From Sporisorium sorghi (taxonomy: Eukaryota > Basidiomycota > Ustilaginomycetes > Ustilaginales > Ustilaginaceae), in NCBI GenBank assembly GCA_023212695.1, contig JALCCG010000383.1:1-16144 (forward strand): a stretch of DNA of 16,144 bases, given 5' to 3'. Numbering within the stretch: position 1 is the first letter of the stretch; each line of letters begins with the position of its first letter. A model generated the notes under the pieces. The model did not search any database, was not told where the DNA came from, and saw only the letters and a program-made list of their open reading frames with translations. This document shows positions 1 through 7,765 of the stretch, piece by piece. A program made the position numbers and the translations under genes.

Positions 1-50
1 GGTGAGGCGTGGTTTGGCGGGTGTTGCTGAAGTTGCAACGAGGTCCGCGG

Positions 51-52
<2 letters not shown>

Positions 53-102
<50 letters not shown>
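53..102. repeat. poly-T homopolymer, 50 bases
   Basis: An uninterrupted run of 50 T (poly-A on the other strand) lies only 52 bases from the window edge. It could be a real homopolymer, the poly-A end of a retroposed sequence on the minus strand, or an assembly edge artefact. No retroelement coding sequence or target-site duplication is visible next to it. Confidence 0.9.
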
Positions 103-103
<1 letters not shown>

Positions 104-834
104 GTCATTTTGGGCTTCTGGCTGAAAATCTCGGCTTCCCCGCTTTGAGCAGCTCTTTGCTCTGTCTCATTTGTGGCGCTTGGCTTGCTTGCAACACCAC
201 AGCACGATCGGCATGAAAGGCTGCAATGTAGACGAGGTGAATGGAACCTAACTTAGTGATGTATGTATGTGATGAGCTTGAGACTCGAGTGTGTGTGTGT
301 GAGCATGTGATTGTGGATGAGAGATGTCGCGTGAACACTCGAGTTTGTTTGTTGCTGCAGCAAGCATTGCTTTCCGGGGCAACATGATCCCGCTTTTCAC
401 TCCGAGTCGAGTTGATGTACAAGTGCGACAAGCCGAGAAATCGTTCGGCTGCTAATTCACCGGCCGGTTCCTGGATTCTGACTCGTTCCTGCTCTTCATT
501 TCCTTCACCATCATCATCAGCCTCCTCCACCATCATTGCCATCATCATCATCACCCTCTGCCGGATCGCTTTCCAGCCAAACCCTGCTTCTCCCCTACCA
601 CTTTATCCTGAGCTCAACCTTTTGCTCATCACAACCACGTCGTCAGCTGCTCGCGTGTGTGGCGCTCTTCTTCATCTCGCATCGCCATCCAGCTCGCCGC
701 TTTTACGTTCAAGCCTCACTTTCATTACAGCAACTTGTCGTTCCTGGATCGCTCTCGCCACGCTTATAGCTCTGCTCTGCTTGCTCTGCTTGCTCTGCAC
801 AATCGCATCCCAGATAACAAGTGCGCTGCGCAGC

Positions 835-870
835 ATGCCCGCCAGCTCCTCCCTTCTCGCTGTACTCTAG
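835..870 (+). promoter_or_regulatory. short upstream ORF before the Zn2Cys6 gene
   Basis: An ATG at 835 opens an 11-codon frame (MPASSSLLAVL) that stops at 870, only 20 nt before the main start at 891 and in a different frame. If transcription starts upstream of 835, scanning ribosomes would meet it first and it could lower translation of the transcription factor. The transcription start is unknown, so the regulatory role is inference. Confidence 0.3.
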
Positions 871-890
871 CATCCCTCCATCCATCCAAC

Positions 891-3800
891 ATGGCCAACA
901 ACGCAGCATCCACCCAACCTCCCAAGAGGAGGGACTCGTCCTCTGGCTCCTCCCCGGACGCATCCACCTCTCGCCCAATCACACACGATCAAAAACCCAA
1001 CGAGAAAGAAGTCAAGATCTACAAGACCATCTCCCGAGTCCACCGTGCTTGCAACGCCTGCCGCAAGCAAAAGGCACGATGCGATGGACCCGAAAACCCG
1101 CCCTGTCGTAGATGCAAACAGGTCGGCATCGAGTGCATCTTTGAGAAACCACCCAAGGATTTCAGCTCAAACAACTCGGCTGCCGCTGCTGCTGCCGATG
1201 CTGGTGCGAGCGCAGATCGCATCCGTGTTTTGGAGACGCAAATGTCGGGCATGCAGAGCATGATCTCGGAGCTCGTGGCGAGTATCAAGGCGAATACGAG
1301 TGCCATGACTGCTTCGCCGTCACAGGCTCAGGCGGCGCATCTGTCGCCGAGGGAGTCGTCCGTGGCGTCGAGCTCGCCGCATTCGTCGCGTTCGAGGCCC
1401 GAGGCGTACCGCCAGCAGAGCACGCCGCTTCAGCAGCAGCATCATTATGCGCCGCCACCACCACCACCACCGCCGCATCATCGCACTTCGCCGTCTACTG
1501 ATAGCGTGCAGCGGTATTCTACAGACGCCGGTGTTGCTCCGCAGCGCCCTCCATATCCTTCCGCTTCTCGCTCCTTCGGCAACAGCAGCAGCAACAGCAT
1601 CGTCGGCGTCTCGTCCACCTCGGTGCCTTCTGCGCCCATGCACGCTTCGTCCGTGTATCCGCTCCAACAGCCTCCCTCGTTCCAGACGGCGTATGGTCAT
1701 CCGCCATCCAGAAACGATGCGATGCTCCTCCAGCAACAGCCCGAGCTCGAGTCGCTCGACCGTGCGTCACACCAGCAGATGGTGTGGAATGCCACTGGCA
1801 CCAACGCTTCTTCGTCTCAGGCAAGACGTCGGAGCGGCTCGTCACGCGTCGGGTTTAGTCAGGAGGACCGAGGTCGACCTTCCCAGCCGTGGCAGCACAC
1901 TGGATCCCCTTCGTCTTCAGCTGCAGCAGCCGCAGCCGTAGCAGCAGATCCGTCAACGTGGATGCCTGCTTCGACCGCATCTAGCCATCAACCACGACAC
2001 TCGAGTCGCCACCGATGGCACTCGTCTGACCGCGCTGGTAGCCACACTCACAGCTTGGATCAGAACTTGACTCCATCCGATGGACAAGCGGCGGGCGACG
2101 ATGGCGAGCCGCGCGAGACGGATATCAGCAACGACCAGCTCAGTGCGCCCATCGAAGCGCTCCGAGGGCTTGCCGATGCTGCCGCTGCCGCTGCCGAGTC
2201 TGAGGGTCATACGTCAAACGACTCGAGCGACGAGAAGCAGTCCGATGCCGACAATGCCATCGGACGGTCCAAACAGCCCGATTCGGCCGCGACGCCATCG
2301 CTTCAGCTCGTCGACGAAGGCGGGAAGCGCAGCGCTCTGGCGGAGCAGGACGATGGCTCGCCAGACGCTATGGGCAAATCTCCGCGCAAAAAGAGGCGGC
2401 GCAATACGCATGTCGACTCGCCTGGTTCAGCGGCTGCTGCTGCTGCTGCTGCTGCAGGTGGTGTAAGTATCGATGGCAAGGCTGGTGCCGCTGCTGGTGC
2501 AGGTTCGTCGGCTGCAGCTGGCGTCAATGCTGCCGGGTCGAACCCTGCTTCGGCGCTGTCGCCGTCGAGTGCAAGTCGATCAGGTAAGATGGAAGCGCCC
2601 GGTCTCGTGTCGAGCGCGCCTGGCGATCTGGTCACGCTAGGGTTGGTCAACGAGTCCGATGCGATGCGTCTTTTCGAAACATTCCAAAAGGGCGTGCCTA
2701 AATTCATCTCGATCTTCCACCTCGAAGACGAACAAATGACCACCGAGGAGGCCTACCACCACGTGCGCACCACCTCGTACTTTCTCTTCAATGTCATGCT
2801 AGCCATTGGCGCCAAGGTCGAGTGCGGCGGCAAGAGCCCCAGTCGGCTATACCAGACGTGCATGGCGCAGGCAAAGCGCAATGCCAAGGATACCATGTTC
2901 AGCCCTGTAGCGGGCAAGGCGGCGGTGCAGGCCATGGTGCTGCTCGCGGCGTACAGCGAGAACGGCTGGTTGTCGTTGGGGCTTTCGATCAGGATGGCGC
3001 AGGAGCTGGGTTTGGACCGGAGCTTCCAGAAGCTCATGTCGGCGCTGCCTTCGTCCGGGTACATCCGCCATCCGCAGCCGCCGCCGCCTCCGAAGCATCT
3101 GACCTTCTACCACAACTCGCCCTCGTCGCACTACACGGGCTCGCCTACGGACGTCAATTCCGTGGGGGGCGAGTCGGTCGACGGCAAGATCGGTGCCAAC
3201 GCGGCTGGTGCCAATGCGGTGGCTGCTCATGCGGCCGCCAGTGGCAATGCCGACGCTGCAGCAAAACGGGAGCTGGACGAGCTCAAGGATCTAGCGAGGG
3301 GCTCGAGGCTGTGGTTCTTCCTCTTCCTCTTCGACCACCAGGCGTCGTACGGAGCCGGGCGGCCAGCGATGCTCTCCAAGCACTACGTGCGCAACTGCCG
3401 CGCATTCCTCAACCTCAACTACCCGCTCACGGTCAAAACCGACGCGCGCTTCATCAGCACCTTGGAGCTGCTCATCATCCGCGAGACGCACTACGCCGCC
3501 ATGGCGCCGTACGACCAGCCTGTCGACGCGCGGATGTTGTCCAAGATGCGCAAGGTGACCGAGGAGCTCAACGAGTGGCACCAGTACTGGTCTTCAGACT
3601 TTGAAGGGAGGGGGTACAAGCAGGATTCGTTCTTCCAGCAGTCGCTCGTGCTGCAGTGCGCGAGTGCCGAGCTGTACCTCTCGTGCACTGCCTTGCGCGG
3701 GATTAGGGATGCGAACGACGCCGATCAGATGGGCCCGGAGCAGAAGGAGCTCATCATCCAAGCCACGCGTGCGGCGGATACGTGCCTCAGCATATCCGTC

Positions 3801-5126
3801 AACGCAAAGGAGTACCGCGAGATGCTCGGCTGGGCACCGCACTATACCCATGTCACCGCGGCGTTTGCGTGCGTGTTTCTCATCAAGATCGCGCGCCTGT
3901 TTCCGCGCCAGGTGGATACGTATGGGATTTTCAGCAATGCGGAAAGGTTGGCGAGTCGGTTGGCCGAGGTGCCGGCGGGGAAGTATGCGCGGGTGATACG
4001 GATATTGTTGGCGCAGGCGTGGAAGAAGATCGCGGATCTGAGTCCTGCGATCGGGCTGTACGCCGCGTTGGGTGCAGAGGCGACGCGGCCGGGCGCGATC
4101 ACGCCGGCGGAGATCAAGAGTGGTGGGCCGAGCGATTCAGGGATCAGTTTGCTGTATAAGCTGTTGCAGGAGTATCAGAGTGGGCAGGGTGAGGCGGATG
4201 AGGCGGAGCAAGGTGCTGCCCCAGCCAACGGTGCGAGTAGTGGTGCGACTGGTGGTGGGGGCGAGGGTGCGAGTGGATCGGGCACGCGCACGCCCGGCTT
4301 CGGCGACCTGCTCAGCAGCGGCAAGTGGTTCGCTGCGGGCATTGCGTCGCCCTCGGTCGGCGCAGGCGGCTTCAGCGGCGGATCCGGTACACTCTCCCCA
4401 ACAAAAGCCGGCGGGTGGAATGGCGTCTTCTCGCACCGCGGCAGCATCAGCGGGCTCGAGCCTATCGCTGGGGTGGGGGACGGTATCGCGTGGAGCTCGT
4501 TCCTTGCGCCGCATACGCCGTACGATGCGCAGCACAATGTGCAAGCGAACCAGCCGATCCAGCTGCCGCTGTGGATGCAGGAGAGCACGGGCGGCGCTGC
4601 TGTGGAGATGGGTTTTGGAGAGGCGAAGGCGGAGGTCAAGGCGTCCCCCGCAGCGTCGCAGCAGCAGCAGGGAGCAGCGGGGCAGCGCAATTGGGGCCAC
4701 CAGGACCACTACCAGTCGCCGATTCCGCATGCGAGCTACACGTCGCCCACGTACGCGCCCACGCCCGGGCTGCATGGGCGGCACGAGAGCGGCGGGAACG
4801 GGATGCAGCTCACCCCGCACCACCAGGGACGCGCGTCGCTCGGCGTTCCGCCCTCGCCCTCCCCTGCACCGGGGTCGGTTCACCAGCAGCAGCAGGCGCA
4901 GCAGGCTAATGTGGCAGCGGCGGGCAACATGGCGCCCTTTGCAGCGTCGACCAACTTCGACAGCGTGTTATCGGATTTGGGTCTGCCGCTGGACGGGCTG
5001 GACGGGTTGTTCGTCGATCTGCCGCTGGGCACGGGTGCTGCCGGGGCGGTGGGCAGGGCGGTTACAGTGTGTGAGTTTGATGCGGTGGTCGGACGGGGAG
5101 GCGGAAGCAGCGTGAAACAGATTTAG
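891..5126 (+). CDS. Zn2Cys6 fungal-specific transcription factor
   Basis: A nuclear DNA-binding regulator of 1411 residues in one exon. The start at 891 is the first in-frame ATG, in good context (CCAACATGGCC). The zinc cluster uses C54, C57, C64, C72, C75 and C82, preceded by a basic HRACNACRKQKARC stretch and followed by a heptad-like helix at about 108-135 that could dimerise. A basic nuclear signal lies near 498-504 (SPRKKRRR). The middle homology region runs from about 580, with the conserved GLSIRMAQELGLDR at 697-710 and the W-FLFLFD-GAGRP segment at 808-825. A C-terminal patch at 1356-1380 rich in Leu, Asp and Phe resembles an activation domain. Long Ala, Ser, Gln and Pro runs fill the linkers. 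An insert of about 75 low-complexity residues (718-793) splits the middle homology region. Family assignment is firm; target genes cannot be told, and no symbol is offered. Confidence 0.93.
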   Translation: MANNAASTQPPKRRDSSSGSSPDASTSRPITHDQKPNEKEVKIYKTISRVHRACNACRKQKARCDGPENPPCRRCKQVGIECIFEKPPKDFSSNNSAAAAAADAGASADRIRVLETQMSGMQSMISELVASIKANTSAMTASPSQAQAAHLSPRESSVASSSPHSSRSRPEAYRQQSTPLQQQHHYAPPPPPPPPHHRTSPSTDSVQRYSTDAGVAPQRPPYPSASRSFGNSSSNSIVGVSSTSVPSAPMHASSVYPLQQPPSFQTAYGHPPSRNDAMLLQQQPELESLDRASHQQMVWNATGTNASSSQARRRSGSSRVGFSQEDRGRPSQPWQHTGSPSSSAAAAAAVAADPSTWMPASTASSHQPRHSSRHRWHSSDRAGSHTHSLDQNLTPSDGQAAGDDGEPRETDISNDQLSAPIEALRGLADAAAAAAESEGHTSNDSSDEKQSDADNAIGRSKQPDSAATPSLQLVDEGGKRSALAEQDDGSPDAMGKSPRKKRRRNTHVDSPGSAAAAAAAAAGGVSIDGKAGAAAGAGSSAAAGVNAAGSNPASALSPSSASRSGKMEAPGLVSSAPGDLVTLGLVNESDAMRLFETFQKGVPKFISIFHLEDEQMTTEEAYHHVRTTSYFLFNVMLAIGAKVECGGKSPSRLYQTCMAQAKRNAKDTMFSPVAGKAAVQAMVLLAAYSENGWLSLGLSIRMAQELGLDRSFQKLMSALPSSGYIRHPQPPPPPKHLTFYHNSPSSHYTGSPTDVNSVGGESVDGKIGANAAGANAVAAHAAASGNADAAAKRELDELKDLARGSRLWFFLFLFDHQASYGAGRPAMLSKHYVRNCRAFLNLNYPLTVKTDARFISTLELLIIRETHYAAMAPYDQPVDARMLSKMRKVTEELNEWHQYWSSDFEGRGYKQDSFFQQSLVLQCASAELYLSCTALRGIRDANDADQMGPEQKELIIQATRAADTCLSISVNAKEYREMLGWAPHYTHVTAAFACVFLIKIARLFPRQVDTYGIFSNAERLASRLAEVPAGKYARVIRILLAQAWKKIADLSPAIGLYAALGAEATRPGAITPAEIKSGGPSDSGISLLYKLLQEYQSGQGEADEAEQGAAPANGASSGATGGGGEGASGSGTRTPGFGDLLSSGKWFAAGIASPSVGAGGFSGGSGTLSPTKAGGWNGVFSHRGSISGLEPIAGVGDGIAWSSFLAPHTPYDAQHNVQANQPIQLPLWMQESTGGAAVEMGFGEAKAEVKASPAASQQQQGAAGQRNWGHQDHYQSPIPHASYTSPTYAPTPGLHGRHESGGNGMQLTPHHQGRASLGVPPSPSPAPGSVHQQQQAQQANVAAAGNMAPFAASTNFDSVLSDLGLPLDGLDGLFVDLPLGTGAAGAVGRAVTVCEFDAVVGRGGGSSVKQI

Positions 5127-5204
5127 TCTCGCCATTCGTCGAGTAGGTAGAAGGGCAGGAAGGCGTTGTTCTAGAGTGCTGTGCTGTGTGTGTGCGTGTG
5201 TGCG

Positions 5205-5346
5205 TGTGCGAAGTGAGTGAGGTGCGAGGTGAGGTGAGGGAGGTGAGGGGTGAGGGAAGAGACAAGAGAGGGAGGTGCGAGGTAAGGGAGGAAAGGTGCG
5301 AGGTGAGAGAGAGGTGCCAGAGGTGCCAGAGATGTTCGAGATGTGC
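5205..5346 (+). repeat. purine-rich GGTGAG-type imperfect repeats
   Basis: The plus strand is almost all purine plus T. It repeats units such as AGGTGCGAGGT (three near-copies at about 5220, 5273 and 5294), GGTGAG and a doubled GAGGTGCCA. Four runs of three or more G occur at about 5236-5275, which could allow a G-quadruplex with unequal loops. It sits about 80-220 bases past the transcription factor stop codon, so it is probably transcribed in that gene's 3'UTR. Confidence 0.7.
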
Positions 5347-5486
5347 GAGAAGCGAGCAGCTTCAGCAGCATGGCGACCGAGAGCATTGGGATTGCTGATC
5401 GTGTCCTTGACCGAGCTCCGTCTTCGTATCACCATCTGTGAGGCCTGGGATTCGGTTTAACTGTTTGTACAGCACAGGCGCATTGT

Positions 5487-5522
<36 letters not shown>
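5487..5522 (+). repeat. (AGC)12 microsatellite
   Basis: Twelve perfect AGC (CAG-class) triplets lie in non-coding DNA between two convergent genes. The run is uninterrupted and therefore likely to vary in length between strains. Confidence 0.95.
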
Positions 5523-5523
<1 letters not shown>

Positions 5524-6218
5524 GCATTGGCCATCCCGCCGACGCTGCAGCTTCCGTATCGCCTCTGCAACTTCAGACTCTCCGCCTCAACTCAAAGCTC
5601 GAAAGAGACATGCGTTGCCCTCGAAGGCGGTGTCCTCTACTTTCTCGATCCAAGCCGGGAGCGAGAGGCAGGTGTGTAACGCCCTCGTAGCCGTTTCCCG
5701 CTGCTTTCTCAAACAAGTCAAAGCTCTTCAACACTGTGTGACAGTCGCCAAGTGCGTCTCGACACCGAGCCATCCGACTAGTACATGGTTGTCACGACGA
5801 TCGCACCACCATCTCAGCAAAGAACTCACGTCCGTCTTTCCAGCTCACTGCGTCTGAATCGTCATCGACACACACACACAAGAGACACAAGTCAAGGGCG
5901 CGCCTTGTGATTTTGGGGGGGTGATGAGGTAAAAATTCGCGGACTATTGGACTCTGGTGCATATCTTTACAGTCGAAGAGATATTCTCCCTTTGGGAGCC
6001 GACACATCAGAGGCAAGACAACGCTAGAAAGGTCGAGATGGATTCCCGCTTTCGAGGCTTTTTTGAGGGGGTGACGGAAAGAGAGATGGGGGGATCACAC
6101 GACAGGTGCTTTGTTGGTCGACGTCTTCAGAACAAATAAGGAGAAGAGAGATCGACTCGGGGCATGCGGTGTGTGTGATCCCCTTCGAAGCGTTGCGGTG
6201 CGATGCGCAACAACTTCT

Positions 6219-7049
6219 TTACTCCCAAGAGCTGGTGGCCTGCTCGGCGGCACCGTCGGCAGCCCAGTCCTGGGCGCCCTCGGCGGACCAGTCGACGTTG
6301 CCGGTCTCGGTGGCGAGGTTGGCGGCAACAGCGAGGGGGACGTCAGCCTGAACGTCAGCGGCACCGTCGGCGGTGGGCTCGGCGGTCTCCTTGGCAGCCT
6401 GGGCGGCGGCGGCGGCCTCCTGGGCCTCGCGCTCGACCTCCTCGGGGTCACGGTAGAAGAACATGTCGGGCATCACCGAGAGGTCACCGCCCTTGAGACG
6501 CAGCACGGTGCGGCAGAGCAGCCACCAGAGCAGACCGACCGAGTGACGGCCACGAACGTTACCGGGGATGGCAACGTCGACAAACTTGAGCGGCGAGTCC
6601 GAGTCGACAAACGAGATGCAGGGGATGTTGACGTACGAAGCCTCGCGGATGGCCTGGTGGTCGACACGGGGGTCGGTGACAACGATCACACGGGGCTCCT
6701 TGAACGAACGCGTGATGTAGTTGGTGAACGAACCAGGAGTGAAGCGGCCAGCAATGGCAGTGGCACCGGTCTGAGCAGCAAACTTGAGCACAGCACGGTG
6801 TCCGTACTGACGACCCGAGATGACACAGATGTCGGCAGGGTTCTCGATAGCAGCGAGAACACGGGCAGCCAAGACGATCTTCTCCCACGTCTTGCCGATG
6901 TTGAGCAGGTGGATACCGTCAGCACGACGCTTGTAGATGTAAGGGGCCATTTGCTTGTCGGCGTTCTTGGTACCGATGTGGGTCTGGGCGGCGAGGAGGA
7001 GCGAGATGTCCTCCTCGGTGGGGTTGAGAGCAGCAGGGACCTTGGACAT
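6219..7049 (-). CDS. RPS0: 40S ribosomal protein S0 (uS2)
   Basis: A cytosolic small-subunit protein of 276 residues, homologous to bacterial S2 and animal RPSA/p40, needed for late 40S maturation. The diagnostic uS2 block is at about 101-153: [12 protein letters not shown], then [20 protein letters not shown] and [14 protein letters not shown]. The C-terminal tail is Ala/Glu-rich with spaced tryptophans (DW at 253-254 and 261-262, SSWE at the end), as in other eukaryotic S0 proteins. The usual AIPCNN(K/R)G motif reads AIPGNVRG here, a departure from yeast and human that may be lineage-specific. The frame is a single exon, and no ATG lies upstream on the minus strand for at least 200 bases. 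It diverges from the GIY-YIG gene with 716 bases between the start codons. Confidence 0.97.
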   Translation of the reverse strand: MSKVPAALNPTEEDISLLLAAQTHIGTKNADKQMAPYIYKRRADGIHLLNIGKTWEKIVLAARVLAAIENPADICVISGRQYGHRAVLKFAAQTGATAIAGRFTPGSFTNYITRSFKEPRVIVVTDPRVDHQAIREASYVNIPCISFVDSDSPLKFVDVAIPGNVRGRHSVGLLWWLLCRTVLRLKGGDLSVMPDMFFYRDPEEVEREAQEAAAAAQAAKETAEPTADGAADVQADVPLAVAANLATETGNVDWSAEGAQDWAADGAAEQATSSWE

Positions 7050-7167
7050 TTTTGGTTGATGAAAAGGGAAGGGGAACGAAACCTCGAAACTTTTGCGTGT
7101 GAGGGGAAGGAAAGGAAGAGATGGAGTTGCTTGACTCGCTGATGGCGACCAACGCCGTTTTCCACAG

Positions 7168-7172
7168 CCAAT
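7168..7172 (+). promoter_or_regulatory. CCAAT box upstream of RPS0
   Basis: The sequence CAGCCAATCAG contains a good CCAAT-box core (HAP/NF-Y complex) about 120 bases upstream of the RPS0 start, in inverted orientation relative to that gene. CCAAT boxes work in either orientation. The short motif can arise by chance. Confidence 0.35.
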
Positions 7173-7205
7173 CAGTCCTTCTTCTCACACAGTGGCTCTG
7201 CTGCC

Positions 7206-7238
7206 GCTCGAATTTCCACGCTTTCTCGCTCGAATTTC
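7206..7238 (+). repeat. GCTCGAATTTC direct repeat, 22-bp period
   Basis: Two perfect 11-base copies occur at 7206-7216 and 7228-7238. The starts are 22 bases apart, about two helical turns, so bound proteins would face the same side of the DNA. The copies lie about 160-190 bases upstream of the RPS0 start, a usual place for promoter elements. Confidence 0.5.
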
Positions 7239-7379
7239 GCTCTTGTTGAAAAGCTCGGGCGAACTTGCCGCAGTCGATCGGGATCACCAGCACCAATTTC
7301 TCGAAAATATCCAAATCGGGCGATTCAGCGAATGACGCGCTCAAAATGAACGCGCAAAAGGGTTCTCTTTGCACGCTCG

Positions 7380-7395
7380 ATTCGCACGCGCGAAT
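7380..7395. promoter_or_regulatory. ATTCGC-N4-GCGAAT palindrome
   Basis: A perfect 6-4-6 inverted repeat lies near the middle of the divergent interval. Such symmetry fits a dimeric DNA-binding protein, but no known factor is recognised. Confidence 0.3.
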
Positions 7396-7736
7396 TGGTC
7401 CTTCTTGGGCGTGCGTTTCGAGTGTGTGCAAGCTGGTCCTTTGTGAGAGTGAGTTGCGTCCTGTTGACGACTTTCGAAGTCAAGCGCATTCTCGGCGCTC
7501 GGAAGCCTCCACACAAAGCTGCAGAACAACACTCGCCGCTGCATGCACTTTGACCTTTTTTAGCCAGAGTGCGAAAAGTCCAACACTCAGAGCAACTCAG
7601 CTCTCCCACATGACTTTTTGACGTTCTCGAAACACCACCATCACCTCATTGCTAGCGTCATTGCCGTCGGGTAGCGCTGCAGCGCTTGCAGTCCGCTGTC
7701 TAGCCCGTTGGGGAGGTTCACGGATACGAGCTCAAC

Positions 7737-7757
7737 GGTCGACGGTCGACGGTCGAC
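7737..7757 (+). repeat. (GGTCGAC)3 heptad tandem repeat
   Basis: Three perfect 7-base copies end 8 bases before the start codon of the GIY-YIG gene. They are probably in its 5' leader. The repeat is palindromic in part (GTCGAC), so it could form a small hairpin in RNA. Confidence 0.8.
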
Positions 7758-7765
7758 GTTTACAC

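Larger units (their letters stand above)
1..890. other. 5' flank of the transcription factor gene
   Basis: No protein-coding gene is supported here. The stretch holds 50 bases of ordinary sequence, a 50-T homopolymer, a short TG run near 289-301, a CAT/ATC-rich low-complexity stretch at about 508-556 and a TGCTCTGCT-type repeat at about 771-799. From about 480 onward the plus strand is pyrimidine-rich, as fungal promoters and leaders often are. An open frame starting at the ATG at 415 and ending at 870 is rich in Ser, Leu and Ile runs and looks like a by-product of this composition. A short upstream ORF sits at 835-870. Confidence 0.6.
5127..6218. other. convergent intergenic region, no gene seen
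   Basis: This 1.1-kb interval lies between the 3' ends of the transcription factor gene (plus) and RPS0 (minus). It holds a TG/CG-rich run at about 5178-5213, a purine-rich repeat tract, an (AGC)12 microsatellite, a short CA run at about 5869-5880 and a 7-G run near 5915. Frames within it are short, compositionally biased and have no recognisable domain, so it is most likely two 3'UTRs plus spacer. Confidence 0.6.
7050..7765. promoter_or_regulatory. shared divergent promoter region
   Basis: This interval must carry the promoters of RPS0 (leftward) and the GIY-YIG gene (rightward). Visible elements are a CCAAT box at 7168-7172, an 11-base direct repeat (GCTCGAATTTC) at 7206-7216 and 7228-7238, a palindrome at 7380-7395, an AACCCT element on the minus strand at about 7358-7363 and a triple GGTCGAC repeat just before the right-hand start. 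The RPS0-proximal 70 bases are pyrimidine-rich on the minus strand, as in many ribosomal protein leaders. Which element serves which gene is inference. Confidence 0.5.

Noticed and set aside
415..870. 151-codon ATG-initiated frame upstream of the transcription factor
   Set aside because: It has low-complexity Ser/Leu/Ile content from pyrimidine-rich DNA and no domain; it is more likely promoter and leader sequence.
657..890. N-terminal extension of the transcription factor frame
   Set aside because: The open frame has no ATG before 891, so the extension lacks a normal eukaryotic start.
2528..2550. tRNA B-box-like GGGTCGAACCC
   Set aside because: The spacing does not match a B box, no matching A box or cloverleaf is seen, and it lies inside coding sequence.
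2463..2590. GTAAGT at 2463 and CAGGTAAGA near 2582 as splice donors in the transcription factor gene
   Set aside because: The nearest acceptor for the first gives a 40-nt intron that is too short and shifts the frame; the reading frame is open throughout.
4072..5115. Plus-strand 347-residue frame rich in Arg
   Set aside because: It overlaps the transcription factor tail in another frame and is an Arg/Ser-rich shadow with no domain.
5487..5522. CRISPR-like array
   Set aside because: The repeats are simple triplets without spacers, and the genome is eukaryotic.
6111..7142. Plus-strand open frame of 343 residues across RPS0
   Set aside because: It is antisense to the conserved RPS0 coding sequence, Gly/Val/Thr/Asp-rich from codon bias, and shows no domain.
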